A stretch of DNA of 64,000 bases from Isochrysis galbana (taxonomy: Eukaryota; Haptophyta; Isochrysidales; Isochrysidaceae), in contig CM030932.1 in the NCBI GenBank assembly GCA_018136815.1, positions 4,998,407 through 5,062,406 of the forward strand, given 5' to 3'. Below the pieces are notes generated by a model. The model ran no database searches. It saw only the letters and a list, made by a program, of their open reading frames with translations, and was not told the DNA's origin. This document shows, piece after piece, positions 30,601 through 39,877 of this stretch (its first letter is position 1; every line of letters starts with the position of its first letter). The position numbers and the translations under genes are program-made.

Positions 30601-30733
30601 GCCAAACCTCACAAGGACCAACAGCTTTAGACATGGAAGTGCGCAAACAAGGCCGGTTTCGACCAAAGGGGTCCGCGGTCTCAGACTGCAAAGTGAATTT
30701 GAGCCCGAGCCACCGATGGACGACATCATATAG
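27623..30733 (+). CDS. Unrecognised 1036-residue protein with paired EF-hands
   Basis: One long exon from ATG 27623 (MTHPPIDEPIVL) to TAG 30733. The frame is also open upstream, but only through GAGAGG microsatellite. Residues 1-280 form a compact domain I cannot name (RIRIPQTLLWRNGKIVGWFF; AVARYIGSQTAGGPAAIVHL). A Glu/Lys-rich helix (~360-390) precedes an EF-hand pair: LFDELDSAGTGSVSRAAY (~390) and MGLDSDGSQNITWEEF (~440). The second loop has good Asp/Asn/Glu Ca2+ ligands; the first is poorer. After ~520 there are Pro-rich motifs, then a long Ser/Arg-rich disordered C-terminus (HVPSYGMTTYQEPPW is the last ordered-looking part). A calcium-regulated structural or flagellar-associated role is possible but unproven. 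Codon use and GC are like its neighbours. Confidence 0.75.
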   Translation: MTHPPIDEPIVLGVYEELWRANARIRIPQTLLWRNGKIVGWFFTSRQREPEGPKLMRKNSSTMQQPYLHAKILEAFTKGFSGAPHEAVARYIGSQTAGGPAAIVHLTKHGLQDFLAGKTGGDVKGHGVLQQWFPPSGENAYGVRCLWTSHRCGLEIMQNTHSHRDAKVELSHRLATFEGPCRSVVAIATMTANLRRSATQLADEAAAALDALLMPMRRVWALDLTLLPDSRGVFHFSWCSRVALAERGEDGVYRKMYVTPDPAKTAALRAYEMTRREVEAGRIQYSPAIEQIQRSRIATASGSRANPSSGGGASSRGVESSIGVSEPGEDNDEKHDIARQGLPPELEGVPLDELDEAEKAYKEKFAREKAAARAAELQAESKREPAALARAHKLFDELDSAGTGSVSRAAYAVRLESDALLDHLLKQGNGSSTKHDIKSLMGLDSDGSQNITWEEFLAAAGLAGVEAFWSTSSNEARYYESIQLGDDERETEVGPPPSQAYVPEGYVPKPPPKGPAVRDGTIFHVPSYGMTTYQEPPWMSRSYALEKGPLPDPAPPRIAPIGGTHWLPLHLQQAVFDDEFGMDDQEADSAIDDATLARLAEIQARLERGDELSAKEVETLRICEQIAQGDRRAEDVWAEAEVAHPAERGGGNAKAWMRKWNDGESSRVTAAPPPLRRIEAPSSRDASTPAHRPTSTRGKRNGSARSQRSSIPSSPEALRVSSDVAWSGLTSDQLSSDPEAILELFRASREADTKAEERKETAVRAARAIEALTTQTAEWRSGLASPRAASSAGSARNVIAPRQVYPSVSPCSMRVGASPAPLRSSSVSLPKAAMGTPRPSSTHVRARHLPINRPSKAEIDADVHALTALHSAEASRRQRLSSCSGGTPHVRATAELGVRAMSPTQVASRAQLRSAPVTSKGRRMVMERPGASAPSSDQLPSLRPPSARGGFDGGWEERQRSQAELLAGSLPRSMVRAVRSYKSGMVEQGALFRPNLTRTNSFRHGSAQTRPVSTKGVRGLRLQSEFEPEPPMDDII

Positions 30734-31275
30734 GAGCATGGGTCACCCCCTCTCGGCGTGTTTCTTCTCATCTCGCATTGTGGTGGTTCATCGCCGTGGG
30801 GGAGGTAGAACACTAATTTTGCGTGTTGGGCTGCCTTAGCTTGCTCGCTCTACTTGTTTGATGGGAAGAGGGCGTGAATTTGTGGTTTAACGGGAGTGAC
30901 GCAAACGCAGATGCCGGGAGCGATGTGCTTTCGTTACCGTGGAGTTCGAAGCAACCTGTTTCGGATCGCGGGCTATTTTCGTGAGTTCTAGTAGTACTTC
31001 TACCCACACAGGAGGGCGCAAACAAAGTTCTAAGTGGGGCCCAAGAAACCTATCTACAGGAGCTATCTGAGAAAATAATTAATAATAGAGGGTTTTTGCA
31101 GGCCGCAATAGGGCCCCAACAGCCCCCCGCCCCAACAGTGCCGGGGCGCTGTTGAGGCTCTATTGCGGCCGTCCTGCAAAAGGAGAAAACCGCGTTTTCC
31201 TCTCAATAGCGGTCTTCTCAACCGCGGTAGAGCGGTCTGCGGCAGTACGCAGGGGTGCGATGCCGACGCGCCCCT
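30734..31275. other. 3' flank of the EF-hand gene
   Basis: No gene seen. Contains the hairpin at 31093-31181. Confidence 0.5.
31093..31181. other. Long imperfect inverted repeat (hairpin), ~89 nt
   Basis: The left arm ttttgcaggccgcaatag pairs with the right arm ctattgcggccgtcctgca with a small bulge. An inner pair (ccccaacagc / gctgttgagg) surrounds a GC-rich loop of about 25 nt. It could be a foldback element, a 3'UTR structure or a small-RNA precursor. Confidence 0.6.
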
Positions 31276-32393
31276 TCACGGGCCACAGGAGCTGGAGGAC
31301 GCGGAGCTGGCCATGATGCTGGCCCACTTGAAGCACTCATTGTCGTCGTTGGGGCCTTCGACGACGTAGCCGGGCGGCCGCAGCTTCGAGTCCTTGATGA
31401 TGTTCTCGATCGTCATGTCCTGGAAGTTGTCGGCGTTCGTGTCCGCGTACTCGATGATGAAGGACTCGATGGTCATCCTCGCCGGCATGTGGCGCGTCTC
31501 CTCGGGCACGCTCGTTGTCTCTGAACCGTCGCCGCTGCCGTTGCCGTTGCCGCGTCGCCCTCGCCCTCCCCCTTGCGCGCCGGCCGCCTGCGACCATCGA
31601 GATATTCGTGTGAATGAGTCCAGTGCAAGCAATAAGGGCCAAGCATGGCTGCATCATGGCGCAACCGCGCGTGCAACAAGCGCACCTCCAACTCTTCGGC
31701 GCTCAACGCCTTGTATGCAGCTTTCGCTGCCGCATCATGCGCGCGGTGCACCGAGTGCTCTGCCGCCTGAGCCGCCTTGCGGTCGGCTGTTGCCTCTGCC
31801 GCCTCGCGCATGAGGCAGTGCACGTCGATGATGAGCGCCTGATACTCGGTGAGCTTCGCCTCGTTCTTCGTACCGCAGGTGTCCGTGGCTCCGTGGCGGT
31901 GTCCACCTCGATGAGGTCCTTCTGCTCCTTGCCGGACGTGTACAAGTGACTCTCCGCCTACGCGTGGGCACGCGGGTCGAAGGTAGGGGGTCGGTTGCGC
32001 AAGGAGTTGATGCGGGGCTGTGAATGCAAGCAAGGCAAGAGATGTGCATCCCCACCCTCCTATCCACCCCTTGCCCTTGCTCACCTGCACCCAGCCCCTC
32101 ATAGACGTGATGACCGAGGTGTACGTTGACGTGATGGGGTTGTCCTTGAACTCCGGGGCATGCATGTTGAGCAAGGGGATGATGCCGGTCTCCGCGTTGG
32201 TCCACACGTCGAGCTGCGACACGAAGTCATCCACGGCCTTCGAGCCCTTCGCCGTCATGAAGGCGTTCTTGCCCGTGGCGACGATCTGCGTGAGCAACGC
32301 CACCTTCTTCTCGTCTGTCCATTGGTATCGCACACGCTTGGCCTGCGCACAAGCAGCGTGGGTGCATGGAGAGGGAGGGTGAGGGAGAGGCAT
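31276..32393 (-). pseudogene. Decayed gene with SANT/Myb-like start (unknown family)
   Basis: From about 32345 the minus strand reads VRYQWTDEKKVALLTQIVA, a SANT/Myb-like helix start, through ITSMRGWVQ. There a perfect donor (gtgcag|gtgagc) opens an intron ending ttcacag near 32020. The next exon hits TAG within 20 codons (AHA then stop at about 31962). It then needs a frameshift to continue into GTKNEAKLTEYQALIIDV and an Ala-rich helix, and another to reach MTIESFIIEYADTNADNF near the 3' end. With at least one stop and two frame changes it is probably dead, unless further introns are involved. I do not recognise the family. Confidence 0.5.
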
Positions 32394-32399
32394 TCATCA

Positions 32400-33139
32400 C
32401 GCAGGGCTCGGGCCGCGACGCCTTGCACTGGGCCCGTGGCAGGTATCGTCCTCCGCGGCTACGACATGGACAAGTACTCGGAAGGCACGATGCCGGTCAA
32501 GGTGTACAGGTGCTCGAGCGCGGAGTTCCCTTACGTCGAGTCGAGCTGCCAACAGTTCGTCAGCTCCGTGGCGAAGGCCCTTGGTCGCCCTTACCGCACT
32601 GCCCCCAAGGCTCCGTATGTGCTTTATGCCCTCCGCGACAACGAGCAACGAGACCATGAAGGTGCACGCGAAAGATCAGCTAAGCGAGTGGAACGGCCTC
32701 TGCCGCGAGTGCAAAAAGAAGTACGGCAAGCCGCGCACTCGTGTGTGCAAGGCTTGAAAAGGGTGTGAAGGGTGCACTCATCAAGCCATACATGGGCCGT
32801 TGGTGCAAGGCAACCCTCATGCTCGTCGGCGACTACTCTGACGAGTACGACAAGATCCCAATCCCCAAGACCAGCTACAGCTACATTGGAGAGCAGGCCG
32901 CCGTCGCGTACCTCTGCATGGAATACATCACGGCGGTCGCGTACGCTGAAGCGGATCCCATGGTGCAAGTGCGCCGAGCAGCTGGCAAACTCTACATGCA
33001 GGACAAGAAGGCCGTCCTCGCACGCATCACGGATCTCGCCACCCAAGATCAGCCAAGCGATATCGTCGCCTGCCAGCAGAACGACGAGGAAGAGGGATGT
33101 GAGAAAAAGACGAAGAAGATGAAAACTCAGCCCGCGTAG
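32400..33139 (+). pseudogene. Decayed gene with Cys-rich segment (unknown family)
   Basis: Head-to-head with the preceding pseudogene. The + strand reads GIVLRGYDMDKYSEGTMP and SSCQQFVSSVAKALG up to about 32640. It then shifts frame to MKVHAKDQLSEWNGLCREC, KKKYGKP and VCKA, a likely zinc-binding Cys pair arrangement. It shifts again to the open stretch 32741-33139 (ATLMLVGDYSDEYDKIPIP ... KTKKMKTQPA). Two frame changes within 100 bp argue for decay. The function is unknown. Confidence 0.45.
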
Positions 33140-33164
33140 CTGGGGGTGTTGGGAGTGGGGGGGC

Positions 33165-33275
33165 GTGATTAGCTTTGCAATAATAATATTGAGCTTTGTA
33201 ATTGTAATAATAATGACCAAAAAGAAAACAAATAACCTGGCCCTCTTTTGACGGAACGCGACTTTCCCCCGAATT
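33165..33275 (-). repeat. Dispersed repeat E, copy 1 (inverted)
   Basis: Read on the minus strand: aaagtcgcgttccgtcaaaa, then tgttttctttttggtcat, then caaagctaatc. The same order is at 49890-49985 on the + strand, just left of the family 2 element. Confidence 0.8.
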
Positions 33276-33559
33276 AAGGCATACGACATAAGAATTGTAC
33301 GTGTGTGCCGGGAGTCCTCGCCTAGGAGCCAAGCGCACGTACCGACCCTCCTCCCCTCCCCGCCCCGGCTGAGCGCAGCAGTGATCAAAAAATTCACAAG
33401 TCGAGGATTGTCGCATAGCAGAGGAGCGATGTGCGATGTCCCACAATTTGTCCACAATGGACAATGGACAATGGACCCTATCGCCACAACAAGGTTATAT
33501 GGGCCGTATCGTCCGGCGCGGTGGCAGCGGCGGTGGGTAGGGGCGGCAGGAGAGGAGGG

Positions 33560-33660
33560 GAGCGGCGCGCGCTGCCTATGACCCTATCGTTATGACGATA
33601 GAGGGGGAGGGCACGAGGCGCCTCCCCTATGTGAACTAAGAAATAAGTGCAAAAAAAATT
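33560..33660 (+). repeat. Repeat A-related fragment (ctatcgtt / G-run box)
   Basis: Contains tatgaccctatcgttatgac, gagggggagggcacgaggcg, ccccta and aactaag...aagtgc. It is related to 63840-63950, and its ctatcgtt part to 38012-38045. Confidence 0.6.
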
Positions 33661-33959
33661 AGTTGCCCCAACGCCCAACAACAAGCCACACGCCGAATTA
33701 TGAACAACGAGGCAACTGGACGGCGCATGTTAACTGAAGACGGCGTGAGCAGAAGCCGATAATCTGCACAACTACACCCACTACAGCGGAGTGCAACAAA
33801 AGAGCGACCGCAGAAGTCGTAAAAAGGCGATGCTCTGCATCCGCTACATACATTGATTGCAGCATGCTACATCGAGCACCACCACGATATTCGTTTGCAA
33901 TGCGAACCTCATCAGATCTTCAACGGCATATTCTGAACGCGGCATCAGCTATTTCGACT
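33661..33959. other. Intergenic, no gene seen
   Basis: 3' flank of the docking-protein paralogue on the minus strand. Nothing recognisable. Confidence 0.45.
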
Positions 33960-35774
33960 TTATGAGTCGGCAGCATCCTCGCTATGTCCATCCCCAAGCG
34001 CAGCTTTTCGCCGATGCCCCTTGGTGTGCTTCTTCACTTCTCGCTCGGCGCGAGATTTTAGAGTCGCACGGTCGACCACTGGATCAGTTGGGTCGTCAGG
34101 GTCTTCATCATCGTAGTCTTCCTCCATAGTCTCATCATCCCCATGGTCTATTCGCCAATTTTCTTCTCCAACTTTGAACAACGGCCCTTGTGATGGCGCC
34201 AATACGGCTGCAGCGCTCTCCGCCGCCGCAAGAGCACGCCGACGCTCGCGCGCGCCCACAAGCGGCGATACCTCTGGCGACGAATACTGCTCAGCCTCTA
34301 CGGCCACGGCATTGTCATTTCCTTGCTCCTCGTCGCCTCTCGGCGTCACAAGCGCGCACTCCGGTGAAGCCGGAGGTTTGTAATCACTCGAATGGATTCG
34401 GTCGTGCATCTCTCGTAACTGCTTGATGTGGGCTCGCAGCGAGGCTGCTAGGGTCTCAGCAGACAAGTCTGGCGCGGGTGCGCGTTGTGCGCTCAATATC
34501 TCTTGCAGCTTGTCGAGGTCGACACCCGCAAGGGCAAGCTTGGGTGTGCAATTAGTGCCTCCCGCCTCGTCCGCATCTGGGAGTGCCGCCGACTTCGTGC
34601 ACACCTCACCAAGGTGTTCGATGGCCACGCGGGCTTCTGTGAGCAAAGCTTTCGCGCGTCGCAACCGCGTGCGCCGCTGACGCTCTCCGCGTAGGGCAGA
34701 CAGCCGCTCGGTCTCAGACATGCGCCTCTCAAGTGAAAATTCCTCGCTAGACTTCTCCGCCTGCACGTCGCCACTGTAGCGTAGCGCCTCAACCGCCCGC
34801 TTGATCTCGGTACGAGCGGCTTTCAGCTGGTCAATGCGAGTCTGTGTCTCCACAATGAGCGCGTCTAGCGTGGCGGCGGCCTCCTCTTGCTGGCTGAATC
34901 TCTCGATGATCTCGTCCACTTTGATCACCCCTACCACCTGCTTGATTTGTAGAAACTGCTCCTCGTACTGCATGATCTGCTCATGTTCCGACTGCACATC
35001 AGCAGGATCGACCACAGCAAGCTCGTCCAATCGTGTCTGTGCTGCATCCTTCTCTATCTCGAGAGCGTCGAGGCGAGCCACGCACCGCTGCTCGAATGCA
35101 GCGACAGCCTCCCGTCGCGACTCGAGCTTCTTTCTCCGTTCCTGCAGTGCCATCTTCTGTTGCCTCTGCTCGCGCTCCGAGGTTTCCTGCACCTTGAGCA
35201 GCTCCTTGGCCGCTACGTCGCGTACGTGCTCGGCATCCTTGAGCATGAGCTTGAGCTGAGTAATATCACCTCCCTTTGCCGCCGCGGCGCTATCGATAAT
35301 TGCGAGCTCCTTGGCGTAGTTCCTTTCGCCGTCTTTGAGACGCTTCATAATCTGCACGGCCGGGGCACAGGGCGAACATCAAAGGGGAAGGGAAGGGGAG
35401 GGGGCTGGCACGAGCTGATAGATGAAATCAATGTCCCGTGTGCACGTGCGCGCCGGTTCACAAGGCCTCACCACTTCGTAGTTCTTTCGCTGGATGAATG
35501 ACTCCCTGATCTGCTGCATCACGTCTGCGAGCTCCTCCTCCATGCCGGCGATGATGGCTGCCTGGCCATCGCGTGAGGCGTCGAGGTCTTCGGCGTGAAC
35601 AAAGCCGCTAGTCCGCCTGCGCATCTGCTCCAGCTTCTCCTTCGCCTTGTTGCACTCATTGACCACTGCATCGGTCCTCTTGCACAGCTGCATCAGCTCT
35701 TGGTGAGGGTCAACCTCCGTCTGTCCACTGAGAGAAAGAGCGACAGAGAGGGAGGACATGATGGTGGGGTGCAA
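33960..35774 (-). CDS. Outer dynein arm docking protein, ODAD3/CCDC151-like, copy 2 (two or more exons)
   Basis: Exon 35472 and upstream joins exon 35351-33960 through a clear 120-bp GT-AG intron (gaagtg|gtgagg ... gtgcag|attatg). This restores RKNYEVIMKRLKDGER, the counterpart of RRTYEQIVKRLKEER in copy 1 (4759-6297). The protein is coiled coil throughout, with IKQVVGVIKVDEIIERF in place of the family's IKEATGV...EVIEKF. The acidic DDETMEEDYDDEDPDDP near the C-terminus and a basic tail also parallel copy 1. The start is uncertain: ATG at 35759 or 35774 gives a short N-terminus, while ctttctctcag|tggaca at 35727 looks like an acceptor from a further upstream exon that I could not find. The two copies are diverged, so this is not a recent duplication. 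Confidence 0.72.
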
Positions 35775-37384
35775 GGGGCTGCGCTACCACCACCACCACC
35801 ACCACACGCACGGGTGGGGGGGGGGAGGATGGGGGAGAGAGATAAAGAGGGAGGGGGAGAGAGAGAAAGAAGGGGGGGGGGGGGGAGGGGAGGGAGAGGG
35901 AGACAGGGAGAGAAGTAAAGAGTAAAGTACTCCTAGCGGAAGGGAGACCGCGCGGGTAGGGGGGCCGTTGGGAGTGTTGGAGAGAAGATGAAAAGAAGAA
36001 AAAGAGGGAAGATGGAAGAGAGGGACAGAGAGGGAGAAGGGGGGGGAGAGAGAGAAGACTGACGCAGAACACAAAAAAAGGGCCCCTCCCTCGTCGCCCC
36101 CTCCCGCCTCCCGCGCGCTGTCCCGCAGCAATAACGTACGCCCCGCGCCCGCCTGTCTTGCTTGCACCACGTTTAGTATTTAGTACTCCGCGTGTAACCA
36201 ACTGGCGCGTGCCCGTCTCTCCTGGCAGGCAGTGTCCATTGTGGCCACAACTCCCCAGGGAGGCTGAGCCCGTGGTTGGCTTGGAGGCTGGCATGGACGG
36301 AGAAGCTTGACCTGACGGTTCATCGACGTGGGGAAGCCGCTCGATGGCGGCGGCTACCGTATGCGGCACGAATTGTACTTGAGGAGCGTGGGGATGCCTT
36401 TTCTGAACTAGAGGGGTTAGGCACTTAGGCACGCCATCATAGCCTACCCCTCGTTGCCAACAGTTTGACGTTCTATTTTTGGGAAGTGCCGGCAGGACAC
36501 CCGCTTTCATCGGGCTGATCCGACACATCTGCCTAGCCACTATGCGGGCTGCCGCAGGGCTCCCACAGGTGAGATAGAACCGCAGGCACACTGCCCTGCC
36601 AGCGTTGCTCCGTCGCGCACGCGTCGTTCTCACACGACCATCGCAGCAGGTGGAGCGGGCCCAAAACGGCTGTACAAAAGTCTGACAATAGTGCGAGGCG
36701 AGAGGAGTAGGGGCTCTAGTGGACCGGGAGAGAGAGGGAGAGGGAGTCGCGAGGCCATGGTGGCACATTATCTTGGACCATTGCCGGACCACTGGCGTGG
36801 CCGGTGAGCAGTTCTCGACGCCCTCGCCCACCGCCCACCATCCCTCTGCTGAGCTGCCTCTGTTCCTTCGTCTCCCACTCACTCACTGTAGGGAGTGCTC
36901 ATACACTTCACGAGATGGCGCGACATGTGTATAGCGCGGGGCGCTCGCCGCCGGTGTACATCTGGTCTCAGTATCAGGTGCGTGGTGCGTGGCCGCTGTG
37001 CGCTGTGCCGATTAATGTGGGACAAACTTTATGGTTGGCATCATATATCAACACTCCACACAACCTCTCACTCCTCACTCCACGAAAGCGCAATCGTGCA
37101 TTCCTCACCCATCACAGCCCGCGAGGCCCTTCACCGTGTAGTCGGCCATTCCTCTATTGATATCGTACGTCCGAGGAGTTTCCATTGAATCATCGGCCGG
37201 TCCTCGTAGAGTTCTCATATGAAGGCTACGAGAACTCTGAGTGGCTCAAGGGCTAGCTAGGTTCTAGGTTGGTACCGCGTTTTCGTGGGGCGCGGCGGCA
37301 CTCCGGAAGAAGTTGGTGGTGATCAGATTTGTGCGGACGAGGTGCTAGCCAGCTAACCAGAGCACGGGTCTCTCTCACGGGATG
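35775..37384. other. Upstream/intergenic, low complexity
   Basis: GA/G-rich microsatellite at 35800-36060 next to the docking paralogue. The rest has no recognisable gene. A long minus-strand open frame reaching 36882 is composition-driven and motif-free, though part of it could be a missing first exon. A small inverted repeat (agagttctc / gagaactct) is at 37208-37240. Confidence 0.45.
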
Positions 37385-37810
37385 CGCAGTTATCGGAGAG
37401 CTGCCGAAACTCGGAACGTGGGTGGTGTGAAGTCATTGGTCACTGGGGTCGTTGACTTTTGTAGTTGTAGCGCGTGCCGCCGACGACGGAGTGTCATCAA
37501 GGGTGATCGAACATCGAACCCTCCGCGCTATCTGCGGCAAGTTGAATCGAGGCGCGAGGCGGCGTGTGAAGCCAAGAAATCGTTGCCCAAGAGAGGCATC
37601 GGATTACCCTCGATCGATGACGGTGAAGACGTGGCGAAAGGGGTGGTCGCTCACGGAAAAGTGAAAAGTTCGGAAAAGATGATTCGAGCCTTGCCTCGCC
37701 GTGTAATGAGAGGTAGGCCGTCCGGTCCATGCATGGAGAGGCGAGACCGCGGCGTCAGTTGGTCGGTCGACGCACGCGTCCGTCGGAAGGTTGGCTAGCA
37801 GGGCGGTTGT
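37385..37810 (-). pseudogene. Decayed Ty3 pol fragment (protease region)
   Basis: On the minus strand, scattered pieces match the protease region of the family 2 polyprotein at about 55330-55620. Examples are HGEARLESSF against RGKARIVFSV, and ASIQLAADSAEGS against ASIQLASDSADGS, with the inverse of RGRPSGP present in both. Frameshifts separate the pieces, so it is an old relic of a related element. Confidence 0.65.
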
Positions 37811-38473
37811 GCTTGGATGTGGAGGATCGGGGATCAGTCATCAGTTCAACAGGATTCGGAAATCGGAAACTCGGACTCGGACAAAGGGAACGGGGGTTTG
37901 AAAAACAGTGAAACATTCTCTTTTTTTGGCCTCCGAAAAAAAAACACTGTTTGCTGTTTCTGTCTTCCACATCTAGGATGGCAAGGGGGGGGGGGGGGGG
38001 GGGGCGCTCTCCATGACCCTATCGTTTTACCGATACCGATAGTTGACTATTTGAGAGTTGATCTAGTTACTCAAATAACCGCGGAGAGGAGCGAGCCAGC
38101 GAAGAGCGAAGTAAAAAGTTGTTGTTCTCACTCTTAAATATTCTCCACCTTCATCGTGGTTTTGCTGTGTATTGGATAGCGATGACTTCTCGCTCTCTTC
38201 ATTGTTCTTGATTGTTCTCTGATGCTAGGAGTACTACTAGTACTGTCTATGGAAGCATGATTTCCTCTCTTCTTCTTTCTTGAAGTCCCAGTATAAGGGC
38301 ACCCTCTCTTTCCTCCTCCGCCGTCGCCCGCTCCTCGCTCGCCGCGCGTTGCCCTCCTCTCTCTCCCTCTCGCTCCCGCCTCTCTCCCCCGTCTCCCCCT
38401 CCGTCCCCATTGCTGCCTGTTTGATCGCGCCGCTGCGATAGAGCGGTGATGGGCCTTCGCCGCTGAGAGACCG
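37811..38473. other. Upstream region of the glycosyltransferase gene
   Basis: Contains a G18-type run at 37986-38003, a ctatcgtttta palindromic box (38018-38042) related to repeat A, and CT-rich sequence at 38300-38400. No gene seen. Confidence 0.45.
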
Positions 38474-39877
38474 ATGGCTACCACCGCCTCGTCTGTCGGC
38501 TCACAGCGGCCCTCAGTGGCCGGCATCACGATCGTGCGCCGGCTGCTCTTGCTGCTGATCATATGCGTCGTGCTGGTGCAGCTGGTGTCGCTAGTGCTCA
38601 TGCTCTCCGACGGTGGCGCCTCCCCACATGGCGATCCCACACCTCCCAGTTCCAGTGCTGCTGTGACACACATAGAGCCAGGATGGGTAAAAGCGCTAAA
38701 GCTGCTCCGAGAAGCAGAGACCAAATTCGTGATCGTCGAGGCGAAGAACGGGCTGGGTAACCGGCTGCGTGCGCTTGCCTCCGCTATGTCCGTCGCCGCC
38801 GTGCTCGGCCGGCCGCTGCTCCTGATCTGGGTCTCTGATCTGCACTGCAACTGCAGCTTCACGCGACTCTTTTCTATGCCACTCCCCTTCACTTTACTGG
38901 AGGAGGAGATCCCGGTGGCCAACCTCACGCAACTGGCCCACATGCAAATATACAACTACATGAGGCCCGAACCAGGCGCCGTCAAGGATGCGCCTATCCT
39001 GCCCGATCCTCGCAGCCACATTTATTTCAAATCCGCCTTTGTCATGAACCACCCTTATGGCCGCTGGAATCATGCGCAACAGCATTTACAACGACTGACG
39101 CCCGCCGTGATAGTGGCGAAGCAGTTGATTGCAGACAAATCGATGATCGGACTGCACATTCGCAATGTCTTCGACGCCCCACGCGACGCAGCGACCGCCA
39201 AGGCGACGACGGGAGCGGAGGCAATTGCTGCGGCGGCGCTTGAGTATGGCCACAAGGGGGCTAGCCAGTTGTTAGCGTGGCGGCAGGCGAGCCACTGGAC
39301 GAATTTTGTGCCGCGGATCGAGTCTCTCACTCGCGAACACTCTTTGCACCAACTGGATGGCATGGTAAACGCGCCACTCCGCTTCTACTTGGCCGCCGAC
39401 TCGGAGGAAGCATACAAGGGGCTCCTACACCGCTTCCCTAACCAAATGGTGATAACGCGCCGTGAGTGTGCAAGCGAGCGATGCGACTTTCGCGACTGCG
39501 CGGGCTCGATCTATGCGCTTATTGACATGCTCAACTTGGCCAGAACCCGGCTGATCCTCGGGTCGGGGTGGTCGTCATACTCAGAGGTGGCCGCGTATGT
39601 AGGCGGACAGGCCGGTCGGCCCGTCCCCATTTTGATGGCGGGACGGGACTTTGGCACAATTGTGGGCAGACAACAACGTAGACGAGGCACAAGTCCGATG
39701 TGCTGTGGCTCTCTCGGAGAGGACCTCAACGGTAAATGCATGCACGCGGTGCCCGGCTCTGCGAGGCGCGCACATGGCGGCCTCTCCTCGTACCTCATCT
39801 GGGCGCCCTGCGCCTCTTTCACGAGTATCTTTCATAGTGGCGGGCCGGATACCCACTGCACCAGAATCAATCTTTGA
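38474..39877 (+). CDS. Fucosyltransferase-like type II membrane glycosyltransferase
   Basis: 467 residues from ATG 38474. A Leu-rich membrane anchor (about residues 22-44, RRLLLLLIICVVLVQ) after a short N-terminus indicates a Golgi type II protein. The lumenal part opens with NGLGNRLRALASAMSVA (about 92), the nucleotide-sugar-binding loop style of GDP-fucose-using enzymes. It continues with IGLHIRNVFDAP (about 225), whose HxR is the expected catalytic or phosphate-binding spot. Near 330 is FYLAADSEEAY, then RLILGSGWSSYSEVAAYVGG, where a Ser-rich loop closes the donor site in this fold. The last ~70 residues after DFGTIVG show no conservation and may be a divergent tail or a shifted frame. The acceptor is unknown. 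Confidence 0.7.
   Translation: MATTASSVGSQRPSVAGITIVRRLLLLLIICVVLVQLVSLVLMLSDGGASPHGDPTPPSSSAAVTHIEPGWVKALKLLREAETKFVIVEAKNGLGNRLRALASAMSVAAVLGRPLLLIWVSDLHCNCSFTRLFSMPLPFTLLEEEIPVANLTQLAHMQIYNYMRPEPGAVKDAPILPDPRSHIYFKSAFVMNHPYGRWNHAQQHLQRLTPAVIVAKQLIADKSMIGLHIRNVFDAPRDAATAKATTGAEAIAAAALEYGHKGASQLLAWRQASHWTNFVPRIESLTREHSLHQLDGMVNAPLRFYLAADSEEAYKGLLHRFPNQMVITRRECASERCDFRDCAGSIYALIDMLNLARTRLILGSGWSSYSEVAAYVGGQAGRPVPILMAGRDFGTIVGRQQRRRGTSPMCCGSLGEDLNGKCMHAVPGSARRAHGGLSSYLIWAPCASFTSIFHSGGPDTHCTRINL

Noticed and set aside
35710-36882. 390-codon minus-strand open frame upstream of the docking paralogue
   Set aside because: Half is GA-rich simple sequence. The rest has no motif and no conservation clue. 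It may hide a first exon but is not a gene by itself.
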